Positions 1 through 7,419 of a stretch of DNA of 22,360 bases are shown here, piece after piece. Both the position numbers and the translations under genes were made by a program. The stretch covers positions 70,218 to 92,577 of the forward strand of contig BFEA01000096.1 in NCBI GenBank assembly GCA_003427395.1, in the 5' to 3' direction. The stretch comes from Chara braunii. Lineage: Eukaryota; Streptophyta; Charophyceae; Charales; Characeae. The notes under the pieces are model-generated. The model did no database searches, was not told the origin of the DNA, and worked only from the letters and a program-made list of their open reading frames with translations. Every line of letters begins with the position of its first letter. The first letter of the stretch is position 1.

Positions 1-76
1 GAGAGAGAGAGAGATGTGCATACTCATCTGAAGATGAACATGCAGAGAGAGAGAGACAGAGAGAGAGAGAGACAGA

Positions 77-112
<36 letters not shown>
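1..112. repeat. (GA)n / (GAGACA)n microsatellite
   Basis: Nearly pure GA dinucleotide sequence, interrupted at 14-43 and by regular GACA variants. It is followed at about 118-142 by an A-rich run. Predicted peptides here are only RE/ER repeats, so I call no gene. The run may continue to the left of the window. Confidence 0.95.
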
Positions 113-186
113 TGGACATAAAAAAAAAAGAAAAAAAAAAACTCTTTCCTTCTCCCCGCTCTTCTTTGCTCCTCCCTCTTTCGTTG

Positions 187-203
187 CCGCAGCGTCGCTG
201 CGG
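187..203. repeat. Short perfect palindrome
   Basis: Arms CCGCAGCG and CGCTGCGG are separated by one base. This is a small hairpin between the A-rich run and the TA-rich edge of the retrozyme region. No function is evident. Confidence 0.6.
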
Positions 204-227
204 CGGACCCACTTATATATATATATG

Positions 228-307
228 TATATCGTCACAAACAGAACTGCCCGGTAAACCGTAGGCAGAGAGAGAGAAGAGGATGACATACGAGGGGCTG
301 TGACAAA
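228..307 (-). repeat. Inverted fragment of the retrozyme LTR-like repeat
   Basis: The reverse complement matches the last 80 bp of both 245-bp direct repeats (499-578 and about 925-1004), including the CT-rich tract, the CTACGGTTT..CCGG block and the GTGACGATATA end. The fragment begins at the repeat terminus and stops inside the 3' strand of hammerhead helix III. With 499-578 it makes an inverted repeat that encloses the left ribozyme. Confidence 0.85.
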
Positions 308-333
308 TATGTATATATATATAAATATGTATA

Positions 334-578
334 TGTGAACCGACAGTCTGTAGAGTTTTCCATCTGGTGTGGGTGAGTGATAATCTTCTTTGATTTTGGT
401 TAAGGTAGATTATCATTTACAGTGTAATCAGTGAGGGGATTCTGCAGACTGTTGAGGGTTCAACCTCCTGATGAGTCGGTGAAACTCCGACGAAACAGTT
501 TGTCACATCCCCTCATTTGTTGTCCTCTTCTCTCTCTCTGCCTACGGTTTACCGGACAGTTCTGTTTGTGACGATATA
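334..578 (+). repeat. Left LTR-like direct repeat of the retrozyme
   Basis: This 245-bp repeat pairs with 760-1004 with dispersed substitutions and equal length. It carries the hammerhead with the intact core at 433-514, followed by a CT-rich tract (about 522-540). Confidence 0.85.
433..514 (+). ncRNA. Type III hammerhead ribozyme, intact core
   Basis: All core positions are present: CTGATGA (468-474), GAAA (492-495) and cleavage triplet GTT (451-453), with predicted self-cleavage after 453. Helix I is GAGG (454-457) with CCTC (464-467), closed by a 6-nt loop. Helix II is GTCGG (475-479) with CCGAC (487-491), closed by a 7-nt loop. Helix III is open: AGACTG (446-451) pairs with CAGTTT (496-501), and GAGGGGAT (433-440) pairs perfectly with ATCCCCTC (507-514) beyond an internal loop. 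This satisfies the hammerhead consensus, so I expect RNA self-cleavage, although activity cannot be shown from sequence alone. Confidence 0.92.
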
Positions 579-759
579 GGCTACGACTTCGCTAGCTTCC
601 TGCTACAATTTTTTTCCGGTCAGGTCGAGCGGCAGTGGTCGGGGCCGTTACTAGGCGGCCATGTTGTGCCTTTAGTGCCAGCGGCGTGTCTGAAGTGTAT
701 TTTTTGGCTGTGACAGACCTTTCTTTGTTTCGTGGATGTTTTGCTTGCTTGTGATGTGG
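579..759 (+). other. Retrozyme internal region
   Basis: Non-coding, GC-richer sequence between the two LTR-like repeats. It contains short G/C-rich stretches such as GGTCGGGGCCG and CTAGGCGGCC and a T-rich 3' half. A circular RNA joining ribozyme cleavage sites 453 and 879 would contain all of it. Confidence 0.6.
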
Positions 760-1004
760 TGTGAACCGACAGTCTGTAGAGTTTTCCATCTGGTGTGGGT
801 GAGTAATAGTCTACTTCGATTTTGGCTAAGGTAGATTATCATTTACAGTGTAATCAGTGAGGGGATTCTGCAGACTGTTGAGGGTTCAGCCTCCCGATGA
901 GTCGGTGAAACTCCGACGAAACAGTTTGTCACAGCCCCTTGTTTGTTGTCCTCTTCTCTCTATCGGGCTACGGTTTTCCGGGCAGTTCTGTTTGTGACGA
1001 TATA
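760..1004 (+). repeat. Right LTR-like direct repeat of the retrozyme
   Basis: Second 245-bp copy, colinear with 334-578 from TGTGAACCGACAG to TGACGATATA. Differences are single-base substitutions. It runs directly into the TA microsatellite. Confidence 0.85.
859..940 (+). ncRNA. Hammerhead ribozyme, U4C core variant
   Basis: This is the same fold as the left copy. Helix I is GAGG with CCTC (880-883, 890-893), and helix II and GAAA are unchanged. The core reads CCGATGA at 894-900 instead of CTGATGA, with C at 895 where hammerhead position U4 should be. The outer helix III pair GAGGGGAT with AGCCCCTT also has a mismatch and a wobble. U4 is part of the conserved core, so this copy is probably inactive or strongly impaired. 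Confidence 0.85.
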
Positions 1005-1009
1005 TATAC

Positions 1010-1052
<43 letters not shown>
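1001..1052. repeat. (TA)n microsatellite
   Basis: Alternating TA, with a few TACA interruptions at the left side, directly abuts the right retrozyme repeat. A shorter TA-rich stretch lies to its left at 211-227 and another at 309-333. Confidence 0.95.
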
Positions 1053-1055
<3 letters not shown>

Positions 1056-1064
1056 GTTCACCAG

Positions 1065-1108
1065 CCCGTACGTACGGAGGTCCCCGGGCCGACCTCCGTA
1101 CGTACGGG
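1065..1108. repeat. Perfect GC-rich palindrome, 18-bp arms
   Basis: CCCGTACGTACGGAGGTC (1065-1082) is the exact reverse complement of 1091-1108, with an 8-bp spacer CCCGGGCC. A related CCCGTACGGGGTCCG block follows at 1119-1133. It could be a terminator-like hairpin, a foldback end or a mobile-element terminus. From 1109 to 1302 I see no gene. Confidence 0.85.
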
Positions 1109-1302
1109 CGTTCGTGGTCCCGTACGGGGTCCGAACCCGGCGGCGTTCGGCCCCTGCCAAAAATTATTTCGGGGCGTAAAACTAATTGTTTTTTTCTAAA
1201 GTTTTTTTTTTGAGTTCTCTATGACGTGAGGTACCTGCCTATAACGTTTCAAGTCATTTGGCTCAACCAAATAGGAATTAAAAATCGCCAAAGATGGCAG
1301 TG

Positions 1303-2160
1303 TCAAAACGTACCCGACGTGTGGTAGTCTTCTTTGTGGAAAACAACCTTCATGTTGTGATCCCTATATTCGACTATCCATGATATGTCATCGCAATCAT
1401 CGAAAAGGTAGTACAAATGACTGTGTACCAAACAACCGACCCTTAAATTGAGCTCCTTCCTAAGAGTCGCATCTAAGGATAACCGAGTTTTGAATCACCC
1501 TAGAGCACCCGCAAGAGTCGGGCTATGAAACGCTTCTGCGCGATTGAGGGTGACACCTCGGTACTCCTCCCTTACAATGAAATGAGCTTTCATTTTCTTA
1601 TCATCGACCTTGAAGACCGTAAAAAGCATAGTAACGGTAGTGTTGCGATTCAACACCTGAATTCGACCATAGTAGTCGAAGATGACTGGGGTCCGCGATT
1701 CCAGTTTTCCAAGGCAAAACCATGCACATAGCTGTACGCGGCTCCTATCTTGGATTGACCATCGTTGAATGTCAGAAAGGGTGTTCCAAGCGTCAATCAT
1801 CTCTGTTGGAGCAACAACGTCCTAAGGCTCCTTATCATCATCCTCGCCGCCGCCAGGATCTACCTCAACCTCTTTCTGCAGCGAGTACAAGTACAAGGAG
1901 TTTGGTCCATTATACAAAGTGACCACAATTTGTCCGTCATATTCATAGGTTAAACGCATAGAGATTTCCTCGTCCGGCGCAACACCGCTTTCTATATGCA
2001 GATGTTGAGGATCTATGCTCACGAGATGGTTCTCCCATAGATTTTTGTTCAAAATAATGAGACCCTGTTCGGGAAATGGTGAGACGTCGCATGGAGAGGA
2101 ACAGTTACTCGACTCGCTTGGGTGCGACGTGCAAACAGTTGAAGTCTGGTTGAAGTTCAT
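1303..2160 (-). pseudogene. Second-gene (ORF2) copy A of the transposon family, two in-frame stops
   Basis: One reading frame runs from ATG at 2160-2158 to TGA at 1303-1305, about 285 codons, broken only by TAG at 1822-1824 (codon 113) and TGA at 1495-1497 (codon 222). No frameshift is needed. The product aligns along its length with the copy at 2807-4048. Shared blocks are LIILNKNLW with LIIMNKNIW, LHIESGV with LHIEAGV, DGQIVVTLY with DGQTIILHD, LCAWFCLGK with LCAWYCIGK, and KELNLRVGCLVH with KELNLRVDCLVH. The second stop aligns with Arg in the other copy. I recognise no known domain. The protein has an acidic patch (PGGGEDDDKEP) and a central Cys/Trp cluster. It probably accompanied the transposase, but its role is unknown. 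Confidence 0.7.
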
Positions 2161-2806
2161 CTTGCATAACGTGTCGAAGCAATAAATGTCATGTTAGAGA
2201 TGATGCGAGTGCGTGAAGCGCGTGACACATGCAGGGGGGACTATGTGGAAAGAGACATATCAAGTAAAGGAAATGAGGGTGAGCACTGCACATGACAATA
2301 AGGACGTGACTTGTGAGGTCGGGAATCCAGTTTGGAGACAGGGCGCCGTGAGACGAGCAGGAAGTACTTGCGCTGACCGAGCTCTGGTTGGAGTTTATGT
2401 AGCATTATGTGAGGAAGAACGAGGTAGCATGTAAGCGATGACGCACAATGAGTCTAGCGGGAATGGCAGCTGCGAGTATAATCCCACTTGTGCCAGTTCA
2501 TAATGAAGCGAAGTCCCACACATCCACTGAAAGGAAGAATGAAACGACCTACTACAGGTCTGATAGCTGAGAATAGATTCACACTTCGTTACAGGGTGTC
2601 CGTACTCCTAATTGTGCGAAGGATGGGAGAAGACAAAATAGCAGACCCATGAGGTGGAAACAGTGATAACAATGACGAGTTAACTCAGACTAATGTGAAC
2701 AACATGGTTGTTGATGAACAACGAGGTTTTCCTAAGAGTACAGCAGCAAAGTGCGAACTAACTCGGAGTTGTAGAAATCTCCAAATAGGAAGGCTCACAT
2801 AGCAGG
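2161..2806. other. Spacer between the two ORF2 copies, no gene seen
   Basis: Open frames here are short and share nothing with the neighbouring genes. The stretch at about 2670-2790 contains phrases such as AGAGTACAGCAG, AAGTGCGAAC and TTGATGAACAACGA. These weakly resemble the degenerate satellite of 7420-8800, so this may be an old related repeat. Confidence 0.4.
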
Positions 2807-4048
2807 TCAGGGCGATTGGTGTCCATCGCCACAGTAAGGACAGTCGTAGATCTGTCTCCGCCTACCACCTACGAATCCCAATGTTTGGACACCCGAACGG
2901 CGATGTGAAACTTTTCGTAGAGTGTAGTCATTCGAGTTGTCCTTGTGTTCCAACGTGAAGAATATCTCCTCACATAATCTGACAAGGAAGTGAACTTGGG
3001 CATGCACCAGGCAGTCAACCCTTAGATTCAATTCTTTTGCGAGCGAAGGATCTATTTCGAATCGATCATGTAAGCGCTTCAGAGCACCCGCGGACGTGGG
3101 CTCGTGAAAGTCTTCCCTCACAAGGAAGAAAACTCTCATTCGCTTACCGAACATGTTCGGAGCTTTTCCGAATGTCCGAACATGTTCGGGTGTTCGGCCG
3201 AACGCCACCCGAATGTGTTCAGCTGAAAATATTAAAAAAAATAAAAAATTAAAAAAAAATCTTGTTTTTGATTTTTAACTCGAGTTTGGTTACGCATTTG
3301 ACCATACCTCCAAGACAAAAGTTGTTTGTATTATTATTTTACATAACATATATTTTTTTCAAATTTTTTGGAGAACTTTTTTTTTTTTTAAATATATTTT
3401 TATGTTCGTGTTCGGAGAGTTTCGACACTCGTTCGTGTTCGGTTCCGAACGTGTGACCGAACCAGAACACGATGCTACACAGCCATAAAGCGTGGCCGTC
3501 GTGAAAAGAGTTAGTAAAGGGGTGCCACAGTTGAATAGACGAACTCGGCCATGGTAGTCTACAATCACAGAGAAACACAACTGCGGCTTCCCGATGCAGT
3601 ACCATGCGCAAAGTTTAGCATGCTGGCCGTCCACACAATCCCAGTCTTGTTCTAAGCGCAGTGAGTCCCACACATCTAACATATCCTCGACATCGAGGTT
3701 CTCCTTTTGACTGGATAGAACTTCCCAAAGTTGGAATTCTTCTAAACTCCAGTAGAGATACCACATATTTGACCCTCTATCGTGAAGTATTATAGTTTGT
3801 CCATCAATAACACGTGTCTCGGGTACAATGTGACCGTCGAGGCCGACCCCAGCTTCGATGTGCAGATAATCGGTTTCAAGACTGACCAAACCTCGTGCCC
3901 AAATATTTTTGTTCATGATGATAAGATCCCTCTCCATATTCTCGATCGAAAAGGAATGCTCGCTCACGTACGACGAGGTTTCGTAGGACGTTGTCTCGTA
4001 TACAACGTCGCACGATGGTCCGTCGTCCTCATCCATCCTGCTGGACAA
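2807..4048 (-). pseudogene. Second-gene (ORF2) copy B downstream of transposase 1, split by an insertion
   Basis: The likely start is ATG at 4036-4034 (MDEDDGPSCDVV), because the codon at 4048 is TTG. Coding runs to about 3485, is broken by an insertion (about 3149-3484), and resumes in the same frame to TGA at 2807-2809. Without the insertion the two parts align with copy A: LFTTATLYG plus KRMRVFF matches LFTVFKVDD plus KKMKAHF. An acidic, Ser/Tyr-rich N-terminus (about 40 residues) precedes LIIMNKNIW, LHIEAGV, LCAWYCIGK and KELNLRVDCLVH. The C-terminus contains YDCPYCGDGH, a possible partial zinc-binding motif not seen in copy A. It begins 169 bp downstream of transposase 1 on the same strand. 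The sequence just before the ATG (TTTCTTGTCCAGCAG) also resembles a 3' splice site. The family is unrecognised. Confidence 0.7.
3149..3484. mobile_element. MITE-like AT-rich insertion inside ORF2 copy B
   Basis: Alignment of the two ORF2 copies places about 336 bp of extra sequence between codons for TLYG and KRM, with 2-3 bp of ambiguity at each edge. The ends are rich in GTTCGG/CCGAAC: left CCGAACATGTTCGG and GTGTTCGGCCGAAC, right CGTGTTCGGTTCCGAAC. They form an imperfect, degenerate terminal inverted repeat. The core (about 3230-3400) is A/T homopolymer-rich and non-coding. I could not define a target-site duplication. The size, AT-rich core and GTTCGG ends fit a miniature inverted-repeat element. 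Confidence 0.55.
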
Positions 4049-4217
4049 GAAATCGAAATTAATTCGCAGTTAACGTTTCGTCATTATCTTTGCGGAGTTC
4101 GTAGCTAACAAATCCGAATCAGTTCGCATTTTACTAAATGGGCACGACGGATGGACCGGAAAGACAACCGTTCCCTAAATGTTTTCTCGCAGACAGATGT
4201 CGGTATTGTAAGTCCTG
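4049..4217. other. Intergenic region between transposase 1 and ORF2 copy B
   Basis: 169 bp on the minus strand between the transposase stop and the ORF2 start. A pyrimidine-rich stretch ending in CAGCAG just before the ORF2 ATG could be a 5' UTR or a splice acceptor. No other feature is visible. Confidence 0.4.
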
Positions 4218-6634
4218 TCACGAATTTGCTTTCATCCGTTCCTTTGCGGAAGGATCTTCTCCCACGGTTTCGGCAAGTTGCCATTGTTCCTCGTCTGAAG
4301 TGGAAAGTTTCCACCTCTTCCTCCAAGCGCCAGAGTATCTTTCGCGAAGATCGGACGAGTGACCTGTAGGCACCCACCACTGTATGCATAAACAACCAAA
4401 ATAAGGAGAGGAACGATCGTTGACAACCTCAGACTGTGCTCTACCTATCCAAAATGGGACACCTTGAGACAATTCCTCATCGGGTGGCCTAACAATCACA
4501 AAATCATATTTGTTTATATGACGTCGAGGGTCGAAGCCCACTTTTGGACAGCCCGCCCTCGGTCCTACATATATAAACGAAGTCACTGGCGAAGGAGGGT
4601 CGGTTTCTTGAACTTCGACCACAGTTTCGATTGATTGTGGCCAGAAGGTGTGAGGATATATCCCGGGCTCGTTCGCCTCGAGGACATCCTCTTCCTCACC
4701 TTCTTCTGTCTGCTTCATAATCTTTTTTCGCTCTTGCATCATATCGTCCGCCTCGACGAAGATGGTTTTCCAGTAAGACAAAGTAGTCTCTCGCTTGTCG
4801 ACCTCCTCCTTCCTATATGTCTGCCACATGTGTCTATGTTGTCCGAGGACGCCCAAGAATTTTTGGACACTGTCACGAGCCATCCGAAAATCCTCTTTAA
4901 CGACACGGGGAATAACACATGGTTGTGGAGCAGAGGTAGGGCCTGCATACTCTCCTTCGACAACCGGGAACCAGTGAACCGGTCTGCCTTCTGGCATCAA
5001 TTCCTCATCGATGCAATATTTTTTGTACACCATGACGGGACTACCGTCCCGCATGAAGAATTTGAAGAGATGCGGTTTCGACACGCCGACGATGCTTTTG
5101 TTGACATATCGATCCACTACCCGGCGCCAATCGGCAATGTGATCGAGCTCAGTGCACTTCGGCGGTATCTTGTGCGACGACTCGATAAGCGAGAATAAGT
5201 ATTGCACGGTGTAAGTATCATTGTCCTTCAACTTTTTCGAGAAAACACTAAAAGTCGCGTTTATGTCGGTATGCGTGTGACCAACGAGCATGAACCCCAC
5301 TTCGACATCTTCGAAAATCCTGAATTTCACCAGAAGTGAGGCCAAGCACATAAGGCACTGGTTTTTGTTTTCCCTCCAGCAGTTGTCCGCTTGGATTCGG
5401 AGGTGGCGTGACCATTTCTGTCTCGACAGCTACAACTCACACAGAGTCCACATAACGCACGTCATGGTACCATCAGAACCGTGCGTATAGAAAAGCAAAT
5501 AGGTGCAAACATAAATGGACGGTTTCCTCCCGTGAGCTACAACTACGGTAAGGTTCGTTTTCATCATCATGTCATGTGGATGATCCCTGGAGTAATTATA
5601 GATGCTGATGTGAGGAATGGTTGTCTTTCTCTGATCCATTCCGCGGGGTTCAAAATGGAACGAAGTTTCCAGTCAGCGTAATCCACACGGTGAACGACCT
5701 GATCTAGTTGGTGTTTACGTTGCTTTTCATCGAAATCCTTACAGTCACGAAGGCGAAGGGCATTATCTCTGGCCTATCTAAGGCGGACGCACTCGCCACA
5801 CTTTGTAAACAAGTTCGATTTGGCAAGGTCAGCATGCCACAAGTACTTCCTCCATATGGAGTAGAAGACTTGCTCCGAAATGACGGTCTGACCCGCTGCT
5901 TCCAAGTCCGCCTTGATGGACTCATAGACAAGAAGCTTCGTAAAATAAACAGGGAGCCTGACTTGAGGTCTCTGTGAGGTCACCCTCACAACCATTTCGT
6001 TAGGCATAGCATCTCCATGTTCTTCCACGAACCTTGTCAGTGTTGTCACACGAGCCAGCATGGTCAGATACTCCGGTCTCGGGTTCAACAATCCCAATCG
6101 ACCATGCCGGCCACAGACGACCCCGTCTGACTTGCACTTGCTATAACAATGGTATGCGTTTCGACATATCCCTATTATTTTACACCAACCGGAGATGCAC
6201 ACACGACGCTTGCACTGCACTGGTTCGACTCTTTCCAGACCACCGTCGAGAATAGTGAAATTGTCAAGGGTTTGCATCCACCACTCGATCCTCCTTTCGA
6301 GGGACATTTTATAATAAGCTTCACGCACCGGTTTGATATCATCAATGGTCAAGACCCGAAGACACTTGTTCTTACAATATTTGTGCGTTGGGACGAGAGC
6401 AATGTTAGTTTCATTCAATCGATATTTGACACTCTTCGAATGTTCTAACTTTCTAACCGGCCTATGTTTTCGATGATATCTTCTCTTTTCTCCAGGTAGG
6501 GGATGAGACAAAACCTGATGAACTGCTTCGGGAGTTTCAGGAAGAGACGTAGTCGGGGACCGATGCGCTGCATCTATAAATTCAGATTTGTCGGTGGGAG
6601 CGGTTCTCGGAAAATCAGATTGGGAGGACTCAGA
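4218..6634 (-). pseudogene. DUF7869-like RNase H-fold transposase gene, copy 1 (decayed)
   Basis: In minus-strand order: an S/T-rich N-terminus ending HPLPGEKRR; an HTH-like segment (VCISGWCKIIGICRNAYH); LFTKCGEC (CxxC); DQRKTTIPH; QADNCWRENKN; VGHTHTDINATF; and a C-terminal BAH-like segment (YDFVIVRPPDEE, PFWIGRA, IQWWVPTG). This order matches copy 2 and the eukaryotic proteins carrying DUF7869, an RNase H-like domain. Lesions are TAG 5774-5776 (Glu in copy 2), a frameshifting deletion near 5640 that removes the LCLIID stretch, and TAG 5430-5432 (Gln in copy 2). From 5639 to 4218 the frame is continuous apart from that TAG. No ATG is found at the N-terminus: the codon at 6511 is TTG and a TGA lies at 6635-6637, so a 5' exon or more lesions are likely. 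A mobilising enzyme is inferred; it is not functional now. Confidence 0.8.
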
Positions 6635-7029
6635 TCAACTGTAGAAATTTGTGTCTACAAAACCAATCTGCCAATTTCCCATTGCACCCGTTGTTGTCAT
6701 CGATGGAGCATGTACGTTGCGAACTCAACAAACCGAGGGGAGAGTCAATTTTTATGGCTTCACATGCTATTCTCTTACCTATCTCGGCACTTTCACACGG
6801 AAGTTCCGTTGCCTGTTTCCGATCATACCCGTTTCTATCGGACGTACCGCACTATTCCCGATCAGATCCGTTTCTATCGGGCGTACCACAGAAGTCTGTA
6901 TCTACCAACGAGCGACTATAGGTAAATGTTGGGGGTTGGGTAACTTCAATGCTTTCAGATCGAGAACTCTCTTTTCAAATCACGAGGCCGTTCAGAGGGA
7001 GCTTCCAGGCTTCTCCGCGTTGTCTTGAC
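6635..7029 (-). other. Possible 5' remnant of transposase gene 1
   Basis: Minus-strand translation just beyond the TGA at 6635 gives WQIGFVDTNFYS, which resembles KWVATDYSSEELS at the matching place in copy 2. Further upstream a 13-residue tandem repeat (VRPIETDLIGNSA) is encoded at 6819-6887. Stops and frame changes prevent a gene model. This may be the degenerate N-terminal coding region or 5' exon. Confidence 0.3.
6819..6887. repeat. 39-bp tandem duplication
   Basis: A 30-bp block starting CCGATCATACCCGTTTCTAT (6819-6848) recurs at 6858-6887 with few differences, a period of 39 bp. The period is a multiple of three, so on the minus strand it keeps one frame open and repeats VRPIET. Confidence 0.75.
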
Positions 7030-7280
7030 GGTGGCGGTGGTGTTACATAGGGGACGGTTTGGACACCCATTTGAAGAGAGGATTCACACGAAAACTGTAC
7101 AACAAGAAAATCACGTCAGAGTATAACGAGGTCAGGGAAAAAAGAAAGAGGGAGTAAGCTCGCATTTCTAATATTTGTCATAAAACAATGAAACAGCAGT
7201 ATTTGAATCAATTTCGTCTTCTTGAGCTCGTGTAATCTATGTATAAGCGAGTTTATTCGCTCCTTAACCAACCAGGGACG
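7030..7280. other. Non-coding, nothing recognised
   Basis: Mixed-composition sequence between the transposase 1 region and the tRNA-like fragment. I see no homology to other parts of the window and no credible open frame. Confidence 0.4.
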
Positions 7281-7347
7281 TTGTGGCACTTCCAGACCCT
7301 GATTTAAAGGTCAAGTGGTCTCACAAGTTCGACTCCTGTCCCACTAT
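7281..7347 (+). repeat. Degenerate tRNA-like / SINE-head sequence
   Basis: AGTTCGACTCC at about 7326-7336 fits the Pol III B-box (GGTTCGANNCC). TGGCACTTCCAG at about 7284-7295 is a poor A-box about 30 bp upstream, a spacing normal for tRNA genes. GACC..GGTC could be an anticodon-stem relic. The acceptor stem (TTGTGGC against CCCACTA) is incomplete and the length is short, so this is not a functional tRNA. A tRNA-derived SINE head is the best guess. Confidence 0.25.
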
Positions 7348-7419
7348 ATGTGCGAGTGAACTTGCACTTTTTCTCTGGTGCAAGTTGATTATCACTCATA
7401 GCGGAGGAGATTCTGTTTA

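Larger units (their letters stand above)
334..1004 (+). mobile_element. Retrozyme-like non-autonomous element with two hammerhead LTRs
   Basis: Two direct repeats of 245 bp (334-578 and 760-1004) start with TGTGAACCGACAG and end with TGACGATATA. They flank a 181-bp unique core, giving 671 bp in all and a 426-bp repeat period. Each repeat carries a type III hammerhead. LTR-borne type III hammerheads in a non-coding element of about 600-1000 bp define plant retrozymes, which are thought to move through circular RNA with help from LTR retrotransposon enzymes. I see no clear tRNA-Met primer site after the left repeat and no obvious polypurine tract before the right one. TA-rich sequence on both sides hides any target-site duplication. 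There is no coding capacity. The repeats are diverged, so this is not a recent insertion. Confidence 0.75.

Noticed and set aside
579-620. tRNA-Met primer-binding site after the left retrozyme repeat
   Set aside because: The sequence after the repeat shows no convincing complement to the initiator tRNA 3' end, so it was not annotated.
2213-2434. 73-codon plus-strand open frame
   Set aside because: Short, with no recognisable motif and no homologue in the window.
4635-5198. 187-codon plus-strand open frame, and the similar 12760-13377 frame
   Set aside because: Both lie antisense to the conserved transposase coding sequence in matching regions, and the minus-strand proteins align with each other while these carry no recognisable motif.
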